NCBI GenBank assembly: GCA_012032215.1
Contig: JAAURO010000012.1
Coordinates: 1 to 14,292, forward strand
DNA length: 14,292 nt
Direction of reading: 5' to 3'
DNA from: Limnobacter sp.
GTDB taxonomy: Bacteria; Pseudomonadota; Gammaproteobacteria; Burkholderiales; Burkholderiaceae_B
Each line of letters begins with the position of its first letter. Positions within the stretch are counted from its first letter, which is position 1. The position numbers and the translations under genes were made by a program. Under the pieces are notes generated by a model. That model worked only from the letters and a program-made list of their open reading frames with translations, did not search any database and was not told the DNA's origin. Positions 1 through 8,393 of the stretch are shown piece by piece.

Positions 1-118
1 GTGGTTCTTGCATTACTATGCAGGCGATGGCTCATTGCGACTCTCCTTCAGGTCTTTGATTAAATCATCCAACAACGGCCGGGCTTTAAACAGCGGCCAG
101 CTTCGAATTGGAATATAA

Positions 119-466
119 TCACACGAGTCCCAACATCTAGGCCCTCCTCCCCCGGGAACATATTTTATTCTTGACAGGCAGTCCGGAGGATTTCTGGACG
201 CATTATGGGATCGCATAAAAGGACATAAAGACTGGTTCTCTCTGTATGCCAATGACGGACGCATTGACGACCAAACATATTGCAATCAAGTTGAGCGTGG
301 TCATTTTCGCTTACACCCAAAGATGGGTTTAGGTATCAGTAGAGGATGCATCACCATTGAAAGCATCAAACATTTCCAGCACATTCGCTTACTTCTTAAG
401 TCCAACACATCCACCAAAATAAAAGGCACCGATATTTTGGCTTACTGCGTGGTAGTGGTGAAATGA
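119..466 (+). CDS. Tlde1-family (DUF2778) L,D-transpeptidase-fold effector, C-terminal catalytic domain; 5' part broken or missing
   Basis: The 115 codons before the TGA at 464-466 read as the catalytic part of the DUF2778/Tlde1 family. Family members are type VI secretion effectors that act on peptidoglycan tetrapeptides in the periplasm of rival bacteria. Visible family marks in order: a PPPPGTYFILDRQSGG stretch (149-190), DWFSLYANDGRIDD (230-271), then RGHFRLHP and GISRGCITI (296-358). The last two give the active-site pattern H-x7-S-x2-GC, with His codon 314-316 and Cys codon 347-349. The frame is closed by TAA at 116-118 and has no ATG, GTG or TTG between it and the ATG at 323. The family's usual N-terminal segment, including its AFSG-type motif, is not recognisable in bases 1-118 in any frame. 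The gene is therefore truncated, frameshifted or degenerate. The stop overlaps the next start (ATGA). The family call is firm; delivery by a type VI system is inferred, since no secretion gene is in the window. Confidence 0.75.
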   Translation, partial: SHESQHLGPPPPGTYFILDRQSGGFLDALWDRIKGHKDWFSLYANDGRIDDQTYCNQVERGHFRLHPKMGLGISRGCITIESIKHFQHIRLLLKSNTSTKIKGTDILAYCVVVVK

Positions 467-747
467 CGCGCACGAGAAAAAGGAACCTTCTAATCAGTTG
501 GGTTCTTCTGGCTCCAGTAACACTCACTTATTTCTGGTATTACAACCCAGACTTTTTTCCAGTAGTGCCAGAGTACTTTGCAATATGGCTTACTGATTTA
601 TTCTCTGCTAATACAGCAGAGGCCATTGCGATTGTCGGTCTTTTGCTTGGGCTCACCGTATTCATGACACTGACAATGTGCATCACAATTGCAATAATTT
701 TGTGGGTCGGCGGTGTGCAGCACAGAAATATAGAAAAACAACCATAA
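463..747 (+). CDS. Small two-helix inner-membrane protein, candidate immunity protein for the Tlde1 effector
   Basis: This 94-residue protein starts with an ATG overlapping the toxin stop (ATGA at 463-466), so the two are translationally coupled. I do not recognise a named family. What can be seen is a basic N-terminus (RTRKR at 3-7), a first hydrophobic helix at about 9-25, an acidic/aromatic loop at about 26-52 (containing YYNPDFFPVVPEYF), a long second hydrophobic stretch at about 54-83, and a short polar tail. By the positive-inside rule the loop would face the periplasm, where a Tlde1 enzyme acts. Position directly after a toxin of this family, small size and membrane location all fit an immunity protein, but that role is inferred from context. 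Base composition is AT-richer than the housekeeping genes downstream. An alternative is an unrelated small membrane protein of a mobile or accessory region. Confidence 0.6.
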   Translation: MTRTRKRNLLISWVLLAPVTLTYFWYYNPDFFPVVPEYFAIWLTDLFSANTAEAIAIVGLLLGLTVFMTLTMCITIAIILWVGGVQHRNIEKQP

Positions 748-835
748 AATGACATGTAGCAGGGAAAATGTAACACGGCATAGGTTTTGCAGTTCGTTCT
801 TGCCATGGCGCCGAGGGCGAGTTAACAAGGCAGCA

Positions 836-903
836 GGCGGGGGCTTTCGGGCACCGCCTAGCCGGAAGGCATGCCCCACAGTGCCAGGGCAGGTCAGCAT
901 GCC
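836..903. repeat. Two neighbouring inverted repeats in the gap between convergent genes
   Basis: The 186-base gap between the membrane protein (ends 747) and the desaturase (ends 934 on the other strand) holds no convincing gene. It contains GGCGG (836-840) facing CCGCC (854-858), with a partly paired interior, and GGCATGC (868-874) facing GCATGCC (897-903) around a 22-base loop. Either could form a hairpin and serve as a transcription end for the converging genes. Neither is followed by a clear T-run on either strand, so a classical intrinsic terminator is not demonstrated. They could also be part of a dispersed intergenic repeat. Confidence 0.35.
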
Positions 904-933
904 ATTCCACAAGTGCGCCTTCAAATATTCCTG

Positions 934-2138
934 TTAATGTGCATAGCGCCGAATGCGTTTGCTCATTTCAGCCAGCACATGAATACCGCTTTTCTCGGCC
1001 TTATCGCACCAGGTTTGCAACTTAACCAGCATTTGTTCACTGCTCAAATTAGAGCGCTCCCAAATATCACGCAGTTCCTGACGCATTTCCAGCAGTTTGT
1101 GAAGAACATGCGAGCGCTCGCATACTTTGGCCAGCATGGCTTTTTGTTCGTCCGACAAATGCAGTTCGTTAATTGAGAGCAATTTTTTGCACGCCACAGC
1201 AGGCCATGGTCTTCGCCCGTAGGGGCTTCACGGCGCAGGCGCATGGCCTCGGCACGAACGGCTTTTCGGATAGTACGCGTGTAACGCGCCATGACATCGT
1301 AACGGTGGCTGACCAGGGCCTGCACGGTTGCCAAATCCAGGCTGGGCTTGCCAGAAACAGTGCGTACAGCCACAAATCTGGGGGCACGAGCCACTTTTTT
1401 AATGGTAACCAGCCCCAAGGCCTTAAAAATGCGGATATACAGCCAGCCAATGTCGAATTCGTACCACTTGGAACTCAACTTGGCCGAGGTAGCATGGGTG
1501 TGGTGGTTGTTGTGCAACTCTTCGCCGCCAATCAGCAAGCCTATCGGAAAAATATTGCGGCTTGCATCGGGGCAATCGTAGTTGCGGTAGCCCCAAAAGT
1601 GCCCTATTCCATTAATTACGCCTGCGGCCAGTACCGGAATCCACAGCATTTGAATGGCCCAAATGCTGATGCCGGGCAAACCGAACAACAAAAAATCGGC
1701 AATCAGCATAAGACCGCAGCCATGCCAGGCAAGCCGCGAGTACACATTGCGCTCCAGCCAGTCGTTCGGCGTGCCATGGCCGTATTTAGCAAGGGTTTCT
1801 TCGTTTTTGGATTCGGCGCGGTAAAGTTCGGCCCCTTCCCAGAACACTTTTTTCAGGCCTTTTACCTGCGGGCTGTGGGGGTCTTCGGCAGTTTCACATT
1901 TGGCGTGGTGTTTGCGGTGAATGGCCGCCCAGGCGCGTGTGCCCATGCCAGTTGTTAACCACAGCCACGCGCGGAAAAAATGCGCCAGAGGTGCTTTGAC
2001 GTCGAGTGCGCGGTGCGCCTGCGAACGGTGCAAATACACGGTTACCGCAACAATAGTAATGTGGGTAGCCACCAGGGTGAACACCACCATGTCGGCCAAA
2101 CTGGCGCCAGTCAAGCCGGAAGTTAGAAATTCAAGCAT
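934..2138 (-). CDS. Membrane acyl-CoA / fatty-acid desaturase (delta-9 type, OLE1/DesA family), with one frameshift
   Basis: Inserts a cis double bond in acyl chains, adjusting membrane fluidity; a di-iron integral membrane enzyme. The three histidine boxes are present: HRSQAH (residues 37-42), HRKHH (74-78) and HNNHH (209-213). Hydrophobic spans lie at about 14-36, 50-64 and 141-178. GHFWGYRNY (179-187) is typical of bacterial members. The catalytic frame runs from ATG 2138 and is shifted at a T-run on the plus strand (1183-1188). Adding one base joins LLWRA to KKLLSINEL and a helical, charged C-terminal tail ending at TAA 934-936, giving about 401 residues, normal for Burkholderiales homologues. 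Without repair the protein would end at 1044 with an unrelated Cys-rich tail. A GAGAGA stretch before the ATG may serve as ribosome binding site. Upstream lies rsmB on the same strand, 165 bases away, with a likely separate promoter. Confidence 0.92.
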
Positions 2139-2257
2139 ATTTTTTGTCTCTCAATTAATTCCTGTTTACTGGTGAACACACGCTAACCCACTTAGCAAGC
2201 CAAAACACCTATTCAACAGGCGTCGAGCAAGGGAAATCGGTTTGCACCAGAACTTTC

Positions 2258-2286
2258 AGTGTACAAGTGTACTTTTATTTTTTCAA
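2258..2286 (-). promoter_or_regulatory. Candidate sigma-70 promoter with overlapping palindromic operator for the desaturase
   Basis: On the minus strand TTGAAA (2286-2281) and TACACT (2263-2258) are separated by exactly 17 bases, matching 5/6 and 4/6 of the sigma-70 consensus, about 120 bases before the desaturase ATG. A perfect 12-base palindrome, GTACAAGTGTAC (2261-2272), covers the downstream half of the spacer and part of the -10. The same stretch also reads as a direct repeat of AGTGTAC (2258-2264 and 2266-2272). A repressor bound here would block RNA polymerase. Desaturase genes are often controlled by TetR-type regulators, so a lipid-responsive repressor is a reasonable inference. The regulator itself is not in the window. 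Confidence 0.4.
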
Positions 2287-2303
2287 GCCATTTCATGCAG
2301 GGC

Positions 2304-3719
2304 TTACGCATCAGGCAGCACTTCTGGGGTTTTGTTTCGTTGCAATACCGCTGCAAAAAAGCCATCGGTTTGGGTAACATCGGGCCACATGCGCAGGCAT
2401 TCGGCCTGCAAATCCACTCCGGCCGGCCTTTCCGAAGGACCAAGCACCTCGGTCCATTTTCGCAGACGAAACTCGGGATGATTGGCCAAAAAGGCCTCTA
2501 CAATGGCCTCATTCTCAGACCTCAATACGCTGCAAGTCATGTAAATCAGGCGCCCATCCGGCTTAACCAGCCTGGAAGCTGCCTCCAGAATGCTGGCCTG
2601 AAGCTGGTTAAGCTGCGCCACGGTATCGCGCGATTGCCTGAATTTTAAATCCGGGTTGCGCCGCAACGTACCTGTGCCCGAACACGGAACATCTACCACC
2701 ACCCGGTCGGCCTTCCCAAAATAGCGATTTAAGCGCGGGTCGTGCTCGTCGTTGATCAGCAAAGTGGTGCAATTGCTTTGGCCGGAGCGGGCAGCCCGGG
2801 GCTTGAATTTTTGCAGGCGGCGTTCGGAATTGTCTACCGCCACAATACGCCCGGTGTTTTTCATGAGCGCAGCAATCGAGAGTGTTTTACCGCCAGCACC
2901 GGCACAAAAATCGACCACCAAATCGCCACGCCGAGGCGCGGCCAGGCGACTTACCCATTGGCTGCCTGCATCCTGCACCTCAAAATGCCCATTGGCAAAC
3001 AATTCGGTGCGCCCCAGCGGGGGTTTACCTTCTACCCGCAAACCACCCGGCAAGCCTTCGATAGGCTGCGCCTGTACGCCTTGTTCGGCAAATTGCCCCA
3101 GCAACACTTCAGGGGTGGTTTTAAGGGTATTTACGCGCACATCCAGAGGCGCGGCACTCAGCGCATACACCGCAAAGCGCATAGCCTGTGCAGCCCCCTG
3201 CTCTTCCACGAGGGTATCGAACAGCCAGGCAGGCAGGCAGGTTTTGGGCTCTTGAGGCAAATCGTTGGGACTCACATTGATAACCCGGCTTAGCCAGTCG
3301 TTGTCGGCGGGTTTGCCTTTGGCCCACACATCTTCTGGGGCACCCGACCACAGCAGCGCAAGTTTGGCCTGGCGCGGCACAGAAGAACCACTGCCGCCCT
3401 GCGACAAATGGTTTATTCTTAATCGGAAACGCAGCCAGCAATAGGCCCCCTCTGCCAGAATGTGGCGTTCCCTGCCACCGAAAAATGGCCTGGTGCGGAA
3501 AAACTGCGACAGCATGGCATCGGCAGGCACCTCAAAAGTTTCGAGTTCGTAAATAAGCTCGGTCAGCCACTCTACAAGCGTTTGGCGTTTGCCGTGCGGG
3601 GCTGGTTTTCCGCCAGACTTTGAATCAGGCCTGCCACCCTGGCGGCTGCGTGCTGCTTTTTCAGGGGTTTCTGGTGCTTTATTCGACCTAGGGGGCCTGG
3701 GGGATTTACTGGCGGGCAA
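2304..3719 (-). CDS. rsmB: 16S rRNA (cytosine-5) methyltransferase, RsmB/NOL1/NOP2/Sun family
   Basis: A 471-residue SAM-dependent RNA m5C methyltransferase, family RsmB, which methylates a cytosine of 16S rRNA in the small subunit. Residues 1-46 are a basic, low-complexity K/R/P-rich tail. About 47-190 form a helical NusB-like/RNA-binding region, and about 191-471 the Rossmann methyltransferase. Motif I is FCAGAGGKTL (271-280). Motif IV PCSGTGTLRRNPD (345-357) and motif VI TCS (395-397) supply the two cysteines of the family's mechanism. DGFFAAVLQR near the end is also typical. The start is TTG (3719-3717), supported by GGAG 8 bases upstream inside the end of purN, with only 5 bases between the genes. 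RsmB in E. coli lacks such a long basic tail, and a start further inside cannot be fully excluded. Confidence 0.93.
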   Translation of the reverse strand: MPASKSPRPPRSNKAPETPEKAARSRQGGRPDSKSGGKPAPHGKRQTLVEWLTELIYELETFEVPADAMLSQFFRTRPFFGGRERHILAEGAYCWLRFRLRINHLSQGGSGSSVPRQAKLALLWSGAPEDVWAKGKPADNDWLSRVINVSPNDLPQEPKTCLPAWLFDTLVEEQGAAQAMRFAVYALSAAPLDVRVNTLKTTPEVLLGQFAEQGVQAQPIEGLPGGLRVEGKPPLGRTELFANGHFEVQDAGSQWVSRLAAPRRGDLVVDFCAGAGGKTLSIAALMKNTGRIVAVDNSERRLQKFKPRAARSGQSNCTTLLINDEHDPRLNRYFGKADRVVVDVPCSGTGTLRRNPDLKFRQSRDTVAQLNQLQASILEAASRLVKPDGRLIYMTCSVLRSENEAIVEAFLANHPEFRLRKWTEVLGPSERPAGVDLQAECLRMWPDVTQTDGFFAAVLQRNKTPEVLPDA

Positions 3720-3724
3720 TGTGG

Positions 3725-4384
3725 CTACTCCGGTGCAACAGTTGTGGAAAGGGCAGTAAGCAGTGGCAAACGCAGCGCACCCGGCACGCGCTCGCCTTTG
3801 GCTTTGAGCTTGCCGTGTAAAAAGGCCGATACTGCCCTTGGCAGCATGCGGTGTTCCAGTTCAAGAACCCGGCGTGCCAAGGCTTCCGGGGTATCGTTTT
3901 CGTGCACCTGAACCACGGCCTGATCAAGAATGGGGCCATGATCAAGCTGCGCAGTAACCAGGTGCACCGTGGCTCCATGCACGCGCACGCCAGCCTCCAG
4001 GGCGCGCTCGTGGGTGTTGAGGCCAGGGAAAGCAGGCAACAACGATGGGTGAATATTGATTAAACGCCCAGCGTAGCGATTCACAAACGAGGGGGTAAGA
4101 ATGCGCATAAAGCCTGCCAGCACAACGGCATCGGACTTGAATAAATCAACAACACCTGCCAATGCGTGCTCGAAAGCCTCGCGAGACCCAAACAGGGCAT
4201 GATCTACCACCTCGGTGGGAATACCCTGACTAGAGGCAAAAGCAAGCCCGGGCGCGTCTGCGCGGTTAGATACCACACCAGCCACCACAAAATCCGGGCT
4301 GTTCTGCGCATAATCCACCAAGGCGGCAAGATTAGAGCCTCTGCCTGAAATAAGAACAACAATGGAACGAACACGTTTTGACAT
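3725..4384 (-). CDS. purN: Phosphoribosylglycinamide formyltransferase (GART)
   Basis: Transfers a formyl group from 10-formyl-tetrahydrofolate to GAR, giving FGAR, the third step of purine synthesis, in the cytoplasm. The 219-residue protein matches family length. GRGSNL (14-19) is the phosphate-binding loop. The catalytic triad is Asn110 and His112 in INIHPSLLPAFPG, with Asp148 in LDHGPIL. The frame is intact from ATG 4384 to TAG 3725. It is first in a minus-strand unit with rsmB, 5 bases apart, and divergent from ribF. The last ~25 residues are a less conserved extension after the helix around residue 190. Confidence 0.97.
   Translation of the reverse strand: MSKRVRSIVVLISGRGSNLAALVDYAQNSPDFVVAGVVSNRADAPGLAFASSQGIPTEVVDHALFGSREAFEHALAGVVDLFKSDAVVLAGFMRILTPSFVNRYAGRLINIHPSLLPAFPGLNTHERALEAGVRVHGATVHLVTAQLDHGPILDQAVVQVHENDTPEALARRVLELEHRMLPRAVSAFLHGKLKAKGERVPGALRLPLLTALSTTVAPE
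3728..3731 (-). promoter_or_regulatory. Ribosome binding site deciding the TTG start of rsmB
   Basis: On the minus strand GGAG lies within the last codons of purN and 8 bases before TTG at 3719-3717. There is no in-frame ATG at a similar distance, so this site is the main reason for choosing TTG. It implies translation coupled to termination of purN. Confidence 0.55.
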
Positions 4385-4569
4385 GGCGCGAGTTTATCAC
4401 TGTCGGGCAAAAAAAACCGAAGAATTCCCGGCTGTTGCCCTTATAATGGAAGGCTGTTTTTTTAAATGCCACATTGCCCCAAGTACAGTCGGCATGCCAC
4501 CCGTGCACACGGTGCGCTGCCTGTATAAGGCCCGCACCCTGCATTGCCCGGTCACTGCCTTTGTCACCC
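4385..4569. promoter_or_regulatory. Divergent promoter region between purN and ribF
   Basis: This 185-base gap separates two divergent gene starts, so it must carry promoters for both directions. A perfect TATAAT hexamer lies at 4442-4447 on the plus strand, 123 bases before the ribF ATG, but the bases 17 upstream (GAAGAA) do not resemble a -35. A second weaker hexamer, TATAAG, is at 4524-4529. The same TTATAA core reads as TATAAG on the minus strand. No FMN riboswitch fold or palindromic operator was recognised. Neither gene has a good Shine-Dalgarno sequence here. Confidence 0.35.
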
Positions 4570-5543
4570 ATGAAAATTATTCGCCGCCCTAAAGCCACCC
4601 TTGTCGGCGCCCCTGGCGCGGCACTGACCATTGGCAACTTCGATGGCGTGCATGTGGGCCACCAGGCCTTGCTCAGGCAAGTCAGCGCCACCGCCTTGCA
4701 AAAAGGGCTTACCCCTACGGTAGTCACCCTGGCCCCTCACCCGCGCGAATGGTTCAACCCGCAGTTCAAGCTGCCACGCATCAACACCCTCCGGGACCGC
4801 CTGCTGGCCATGCAAGCGTGTGGCATTGAACAAGTGTGCATTTTGCCTTTTTCACAAAGCGTGGCCCAACTCAGCCCCCAGGCCTTTGCCAGCAACATTC
4901 TGGCAGACCAGCTACAGGCACGCCACATTTGGGTAGGCGACGACTTCCGGTTTGGCGCTGGACGCACGGGCCACTTCGACTTGCTGCAAGTGCTTGGAAA
5001 AACCCTGAATTTTGAAGTGCACCACATTCCTCAGGTTACTTTGCACAATCAGCGCGTTTCCAGCTCGCAAATCCGCGAAGCCTTGTCGCAGGGCAATCTA
5101 AAAGGTGCTTCACAATTGCTTGGCAGGCCACTCAGCTACACGGGCCGTGTGGTGTATGGCAAGCAACTGGGGAGAACACTGGGCTTTCCCACTTTGAACC
5201 TGCGTTTTTCAGGCAGGGCCAGTGCCTTAACCGGCATTCTGGCGGTGTGGGTACACGGTTTAGAGGCCCGGGCACTGCCAGCAGTTGCCAGCCTGGGGGT
5301 GCGCCCCACCGTGGAAGAGTCCGAAGAAATCAAGCTGGAAGTGTACGTGCCCAATTGGTCGGGCAACGCCTATGGCAAGTGTGTTGCCGTGGAAGTGGCG
5401 CACCATTAAGGTCCGAGCAAAAATTTGAAAGCCTGAGCACCCTTACCAAACAAATGCATACCGACACCGCCCTGGCCCTTGCCCACTTAAACGGACACCC
5501 TGCGCTTTTAAACGGCATTTGCCCGCTTGAAGCACCGCCTTAA
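4570..5543 (+). CDS. ribF: Bifunctional riboflavin kinase / FMN adenylyltransferase, with one frameshift near the 3' end
   Basis: Makes FMN from riboflavin and then FAD, using ATP. The N-terminal adenylyltransferase domain (about 1-170) shows GNFDGVHVGHQALL (22-35) and, later, the WVGDDFRFGAGRTG segment. The C-terminal kinase domain begins at about 180 with GRVVYGKQLGRTLGFPTLN and continues through SLGVRPTVE. The uncorrected frame stops at TAA 5407-5409. Adding one base at TT (5406-5407) continues into RSEQKFESLSTLTKQM, the normal end of the kinase domain, to TAA 5541-5543, giving about 324 residues, the usual family length. MKIIRRP at 4570 is chosen as the start because it lies just before the conserved core; upstream in-frame codons are not conserved-looking. 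It heads the plus-strand cluster with ileS, 56 bases ahead of it. Confidence 0.93.
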
Positions 5544-5599
5544 GCCGGGCATTGAAGTTACCATAACCACCAAACCGAACCAGCCACACCTCAAGACCC

Positions 5600-8393
5600 A
5601 TGGATTACAAAAACACCCTTAACCTGCCCGACACCCCCTTTCCCATGCGCGGCAATTTGCCCCAACGCGAACCCCAATGGGTAGAAAAATGGGTGAAAGA
5701 AGATCTGTATGAGGCTATTCGCCAAGCCAAGGCAGGCAAACCTGCATTTGTGTTGCACGATGGGCCGCCGTATGCCAATGGCGATATCCACATTGGCCAT
5801 GCCGTGAACAAAATCCTGAAAGACATCATTGTTAAAAGCAAATGCCTGTGCGGCATGGATGCACGCTACATTCCCGGCTGGGATTGCCACGGCATGCCCA
5901 TTGAAATCCAGATAGAAAAACACACGGCAAAAACTTGCCGACACTGGCTGTGCAGCAAAAAAGTCGCGCTTATGCGCAAGAACAAATCGAGCGTCAGCTC
6001 CAGGATTTTCAGCGCCTGGGCGTGCTGGCCGACTGGAAACATCCCTACAAAACCATGGATTTTGGCAACGAGGCCGATGAGCTGCGGGCCTTGGGCAAAA
6101 TTCTGGAAAAGGGCTATGTGTTTCGCGGCTTGAAGCCAGTGAACTGGTGCTTTGATTGCGGGTCTGCCCTGGCTGAAGCCGAGGTGGAATACCAAGACAA
6201 AAAAGACATCGCAGTGGATGCAGGCTTTCCGTTTGCACCCACCCAACTGCCTGCCTTGGCCCAAGCCTTTGGGGTGCCGCAAGCCACCCTGCAAGCCAAG
6301 CCTGGCAAACTGCTTGTCTGGACAACCACCCCCTGGACGCTACCCGCCAACCAGGCGCTCAACGTGCACCCCGACTTGCATTACGCACTGGTAGATACCG
6401 GCAGCACCCTGCTTATTCTGGCCCAGGAACGCGTGCAAGCCTGCCTGGAAAGCTACGGCCTGCAGGGCACCACAGTGGCCACCGCCACCGGGGCTGCACT
6501 TGAAGGCCTGCGCTTTGAGCACCCATTTTACCCACGCACCGCCCCCGTGTACCTGGCCAACTACGTGACCACCGACGCTGGCACCGGCATTGTGCATTGC
6601 GCACCCGCCTACGGGGTAGACGACTACCAAACCGCCAAAGCCCACGGCCTGGCCGATTCCGATATTATTGCCCCCGTGCTGGGCAATGGTGTGTACGCTG
6701 ATTCCCTTGAATATTTTGGCGGCCAACACATCTGGAAAGCCAACCCCCTGATTGTGGATCTGCTGGCCGAGCGCGGCAACCTGTTCAGGCAAGTCCTGTT
6801 CAGCCACAGCTATATGCACTGCTGGCGACACAAAACCCCGGTTATTTTCAGGGCCACTTCGCAGTGGTTTGCGGGCATGAATGTCGCACCTGCCGATGGC
6901 TCGGCCACCCTGCGCGAAAAAGCACTGGCTGGCGTAGAAGCCACACAGTTTTTTCCTGCCTGGGGCAAAGCACGTTTACACACCATGATTGCCAACCGCC
7001 CCGACTGGACACTCTCGCGCCAACGGCAATGGGGAGTGCCCATGGCCTTTTTTGTACACCGCGAAACCGGCGCACTGCACCCGGACACCCCAGCCCTGCT
7101 AGAGCGCATTGCCCAACGGGTAGAGCGTGAAGGCATTGAAGCCTGGCAACACATTACCCCCGAACAGATGCTGGGCAGCGAAGCCCCCGAATACGAAAAA
7201 AACCGCGACACTCTGGATGTGTGGTTCGACTCCGGCACCACCCACGAAACCGTGCTGCGCGGTAGCCACGCCGCCGAATGCCAGTTTCCTGCCGATCTGT
7301 ATCTCGAAGGTTCGGACCAGCACCGCGGGTGGTTTCACTCCTCATTGCTCACAAGCTGCATGCTCAATGGCGTACCTCCGTACAAAGCCCTGCTCACCCA
7401 CGGTTTTGTAGTCGATGGCCAAGGACGCAAAATGAGCAAATCGCTGGGCAATGTGATTGCCCCCCAACAGGTTTCAGACAAAATGGGCGCAGAAATTTTA
7501 CGCCTGTGGGCCGCCAGCACCGATTATTCGGGCGAACTCACCATCTCGGATGAAATTTTAAAACGCGTGGTAGAAGGCTACCGCCGCATTCGCAACACGC
7601 TGCGCTTTTTGCTGGCCAACCTCTCTGACTTCGACTTCCAAACCCAGGCGGTGCCCCTGCACACCCTGTCGGAAATCGACAAAGAAGGTCTGGAACTGGT
7701 GCGCAGGCTGCAAATACCTGCCTTGCGCACTACGAGCGCTACGAATTCCACCCGATTGTCAGCCAGTTACAAATTTTTTGCTCAGAAGACCTCGGGGCCT
7801 TTTATCTGAACGTGCTCAAAGACCGCCTGTACACCTGCGCCGAAAACTCACACGCCCGGCGCAGCGCCCAAACTGCCCTGTACCACCTCACGCAGGCAGT
7901 GGTCCGGCTTATGGCGCCTGTTTTGTCGTTCACCGCCGAAGAAATCTGGGAGGTGCTAGGCAGCCCAACCCCCACCATTTTTACCGAAGAATTTTACAGC
8001 ATTCCCCAACCCGAGCTTGATTCCGACCACCACGCCCGCTGGGAAACGCTTCGCGGGCTGCGGTCTCGCGTTGAAAAAGAACTGGAACACCTGCGTTCAG
8101 AAGGTAGCATTGGCTCATCGCTTCAAGCCAGGGTGGAACTCACCCTGCCCCCAGAAACCTTCGCGCACGCCCAGGCACTTGGGAACGATCTAAAATACCT
8201 GCTGATAGTCTCGGAAGTGGCAATCCACCAAGGACAACAGGAAGGCATTGCGGCAAGCCAGGCGCACGGCCAGAAGTGTGAACGTTGCTGGCATGTACGC
8301 CCCGACACGGGCAGCCACGCCGATCACCCTGCCCTGTGCGGGCGTTGCACCAGTAATCTTTTTGGCACAGGCGAGGAAAGAACCCATGTCTAG
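5600..8393 (+). CDS. ileS: Isoleucyl-tRNA synthetase, with two frameshifts
   Basis: Class I aminoacyl-tRNA synthetase that charges tRNA-Ile and edits valine. With two one-base repairs it gives about 931 residues, close to the E. coli enzyme. HIGH motif at residues 64-67 ([11 protein letters not shown]), KMSKS at about 611-615, an editing domain with [11 protein letters not shown] and the [16 protein letters not shown] segment, and a C-terminal zinc-binding CERCW and LCGRC pair from about residue 893. Frameshift 1 is at A-run 5916-5920: adding A restores [18 protein letters not shown]. Frameshift 2 is at A-run 7712-7714: adding A restores [18 protein letters not shown] and joins the last ~230 residues. 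Without repair three overlapping fragments appear (5600-6133, an internal one to 7809, 7812-8393). The stop TAG (8391-8393) overlaps the start of lspA. Confidence 0.95.
8373..8380 (+). promoter_or_regulatory. Shine-Dalgarno sequence placing the lspA start at 8386
   Basis: GAGGAAAG lies 5 bases before ATG 8386-8388, the best ribosome binding site in this cluster. It sits inside the last codons of ileS and argues that lspA begins here rather than at the in-frame GTG at 8484, which lacks such a site. Confidence 0.6.

Noticed and set aside
749..937. Possible 62-residue gene on the plus strand after the membrane protein
   Set aside because: No ribosome binding site, no recognisable motif, Arg/Gly/Pro-rich out-of-frame look, and it runs into the end of the desaturase on the other strand.
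1173..1958. Long open frame (261 codons) on the plus strand
   Set aside because: It lies entirely antisense to the desaturase, whose three histidine boxes are unmistakable; the plus-strand translation has no family features.
4403..4420. A-run at 4409-4416 as a terminator tail or part of a riboswitch ahead of purN
   Set aside because: No stable stem adjoins it in the right orientation and no known riboswitch core could be recognised.
4474..4569. Upstream extension of RibF to 4474
   Set aside because: The added residues are Cys/Pro-rich and unlike any RibF N-terminus, and the start would be TTG; the conserved protein begins at 4570.
7712..7714. Programmed frameshifting in ileS
   Set aside because: No slippery heptamer with a downstream structure is apparent, two separate sites would be needed in one gene, and the neighbouring genes show the same defect.
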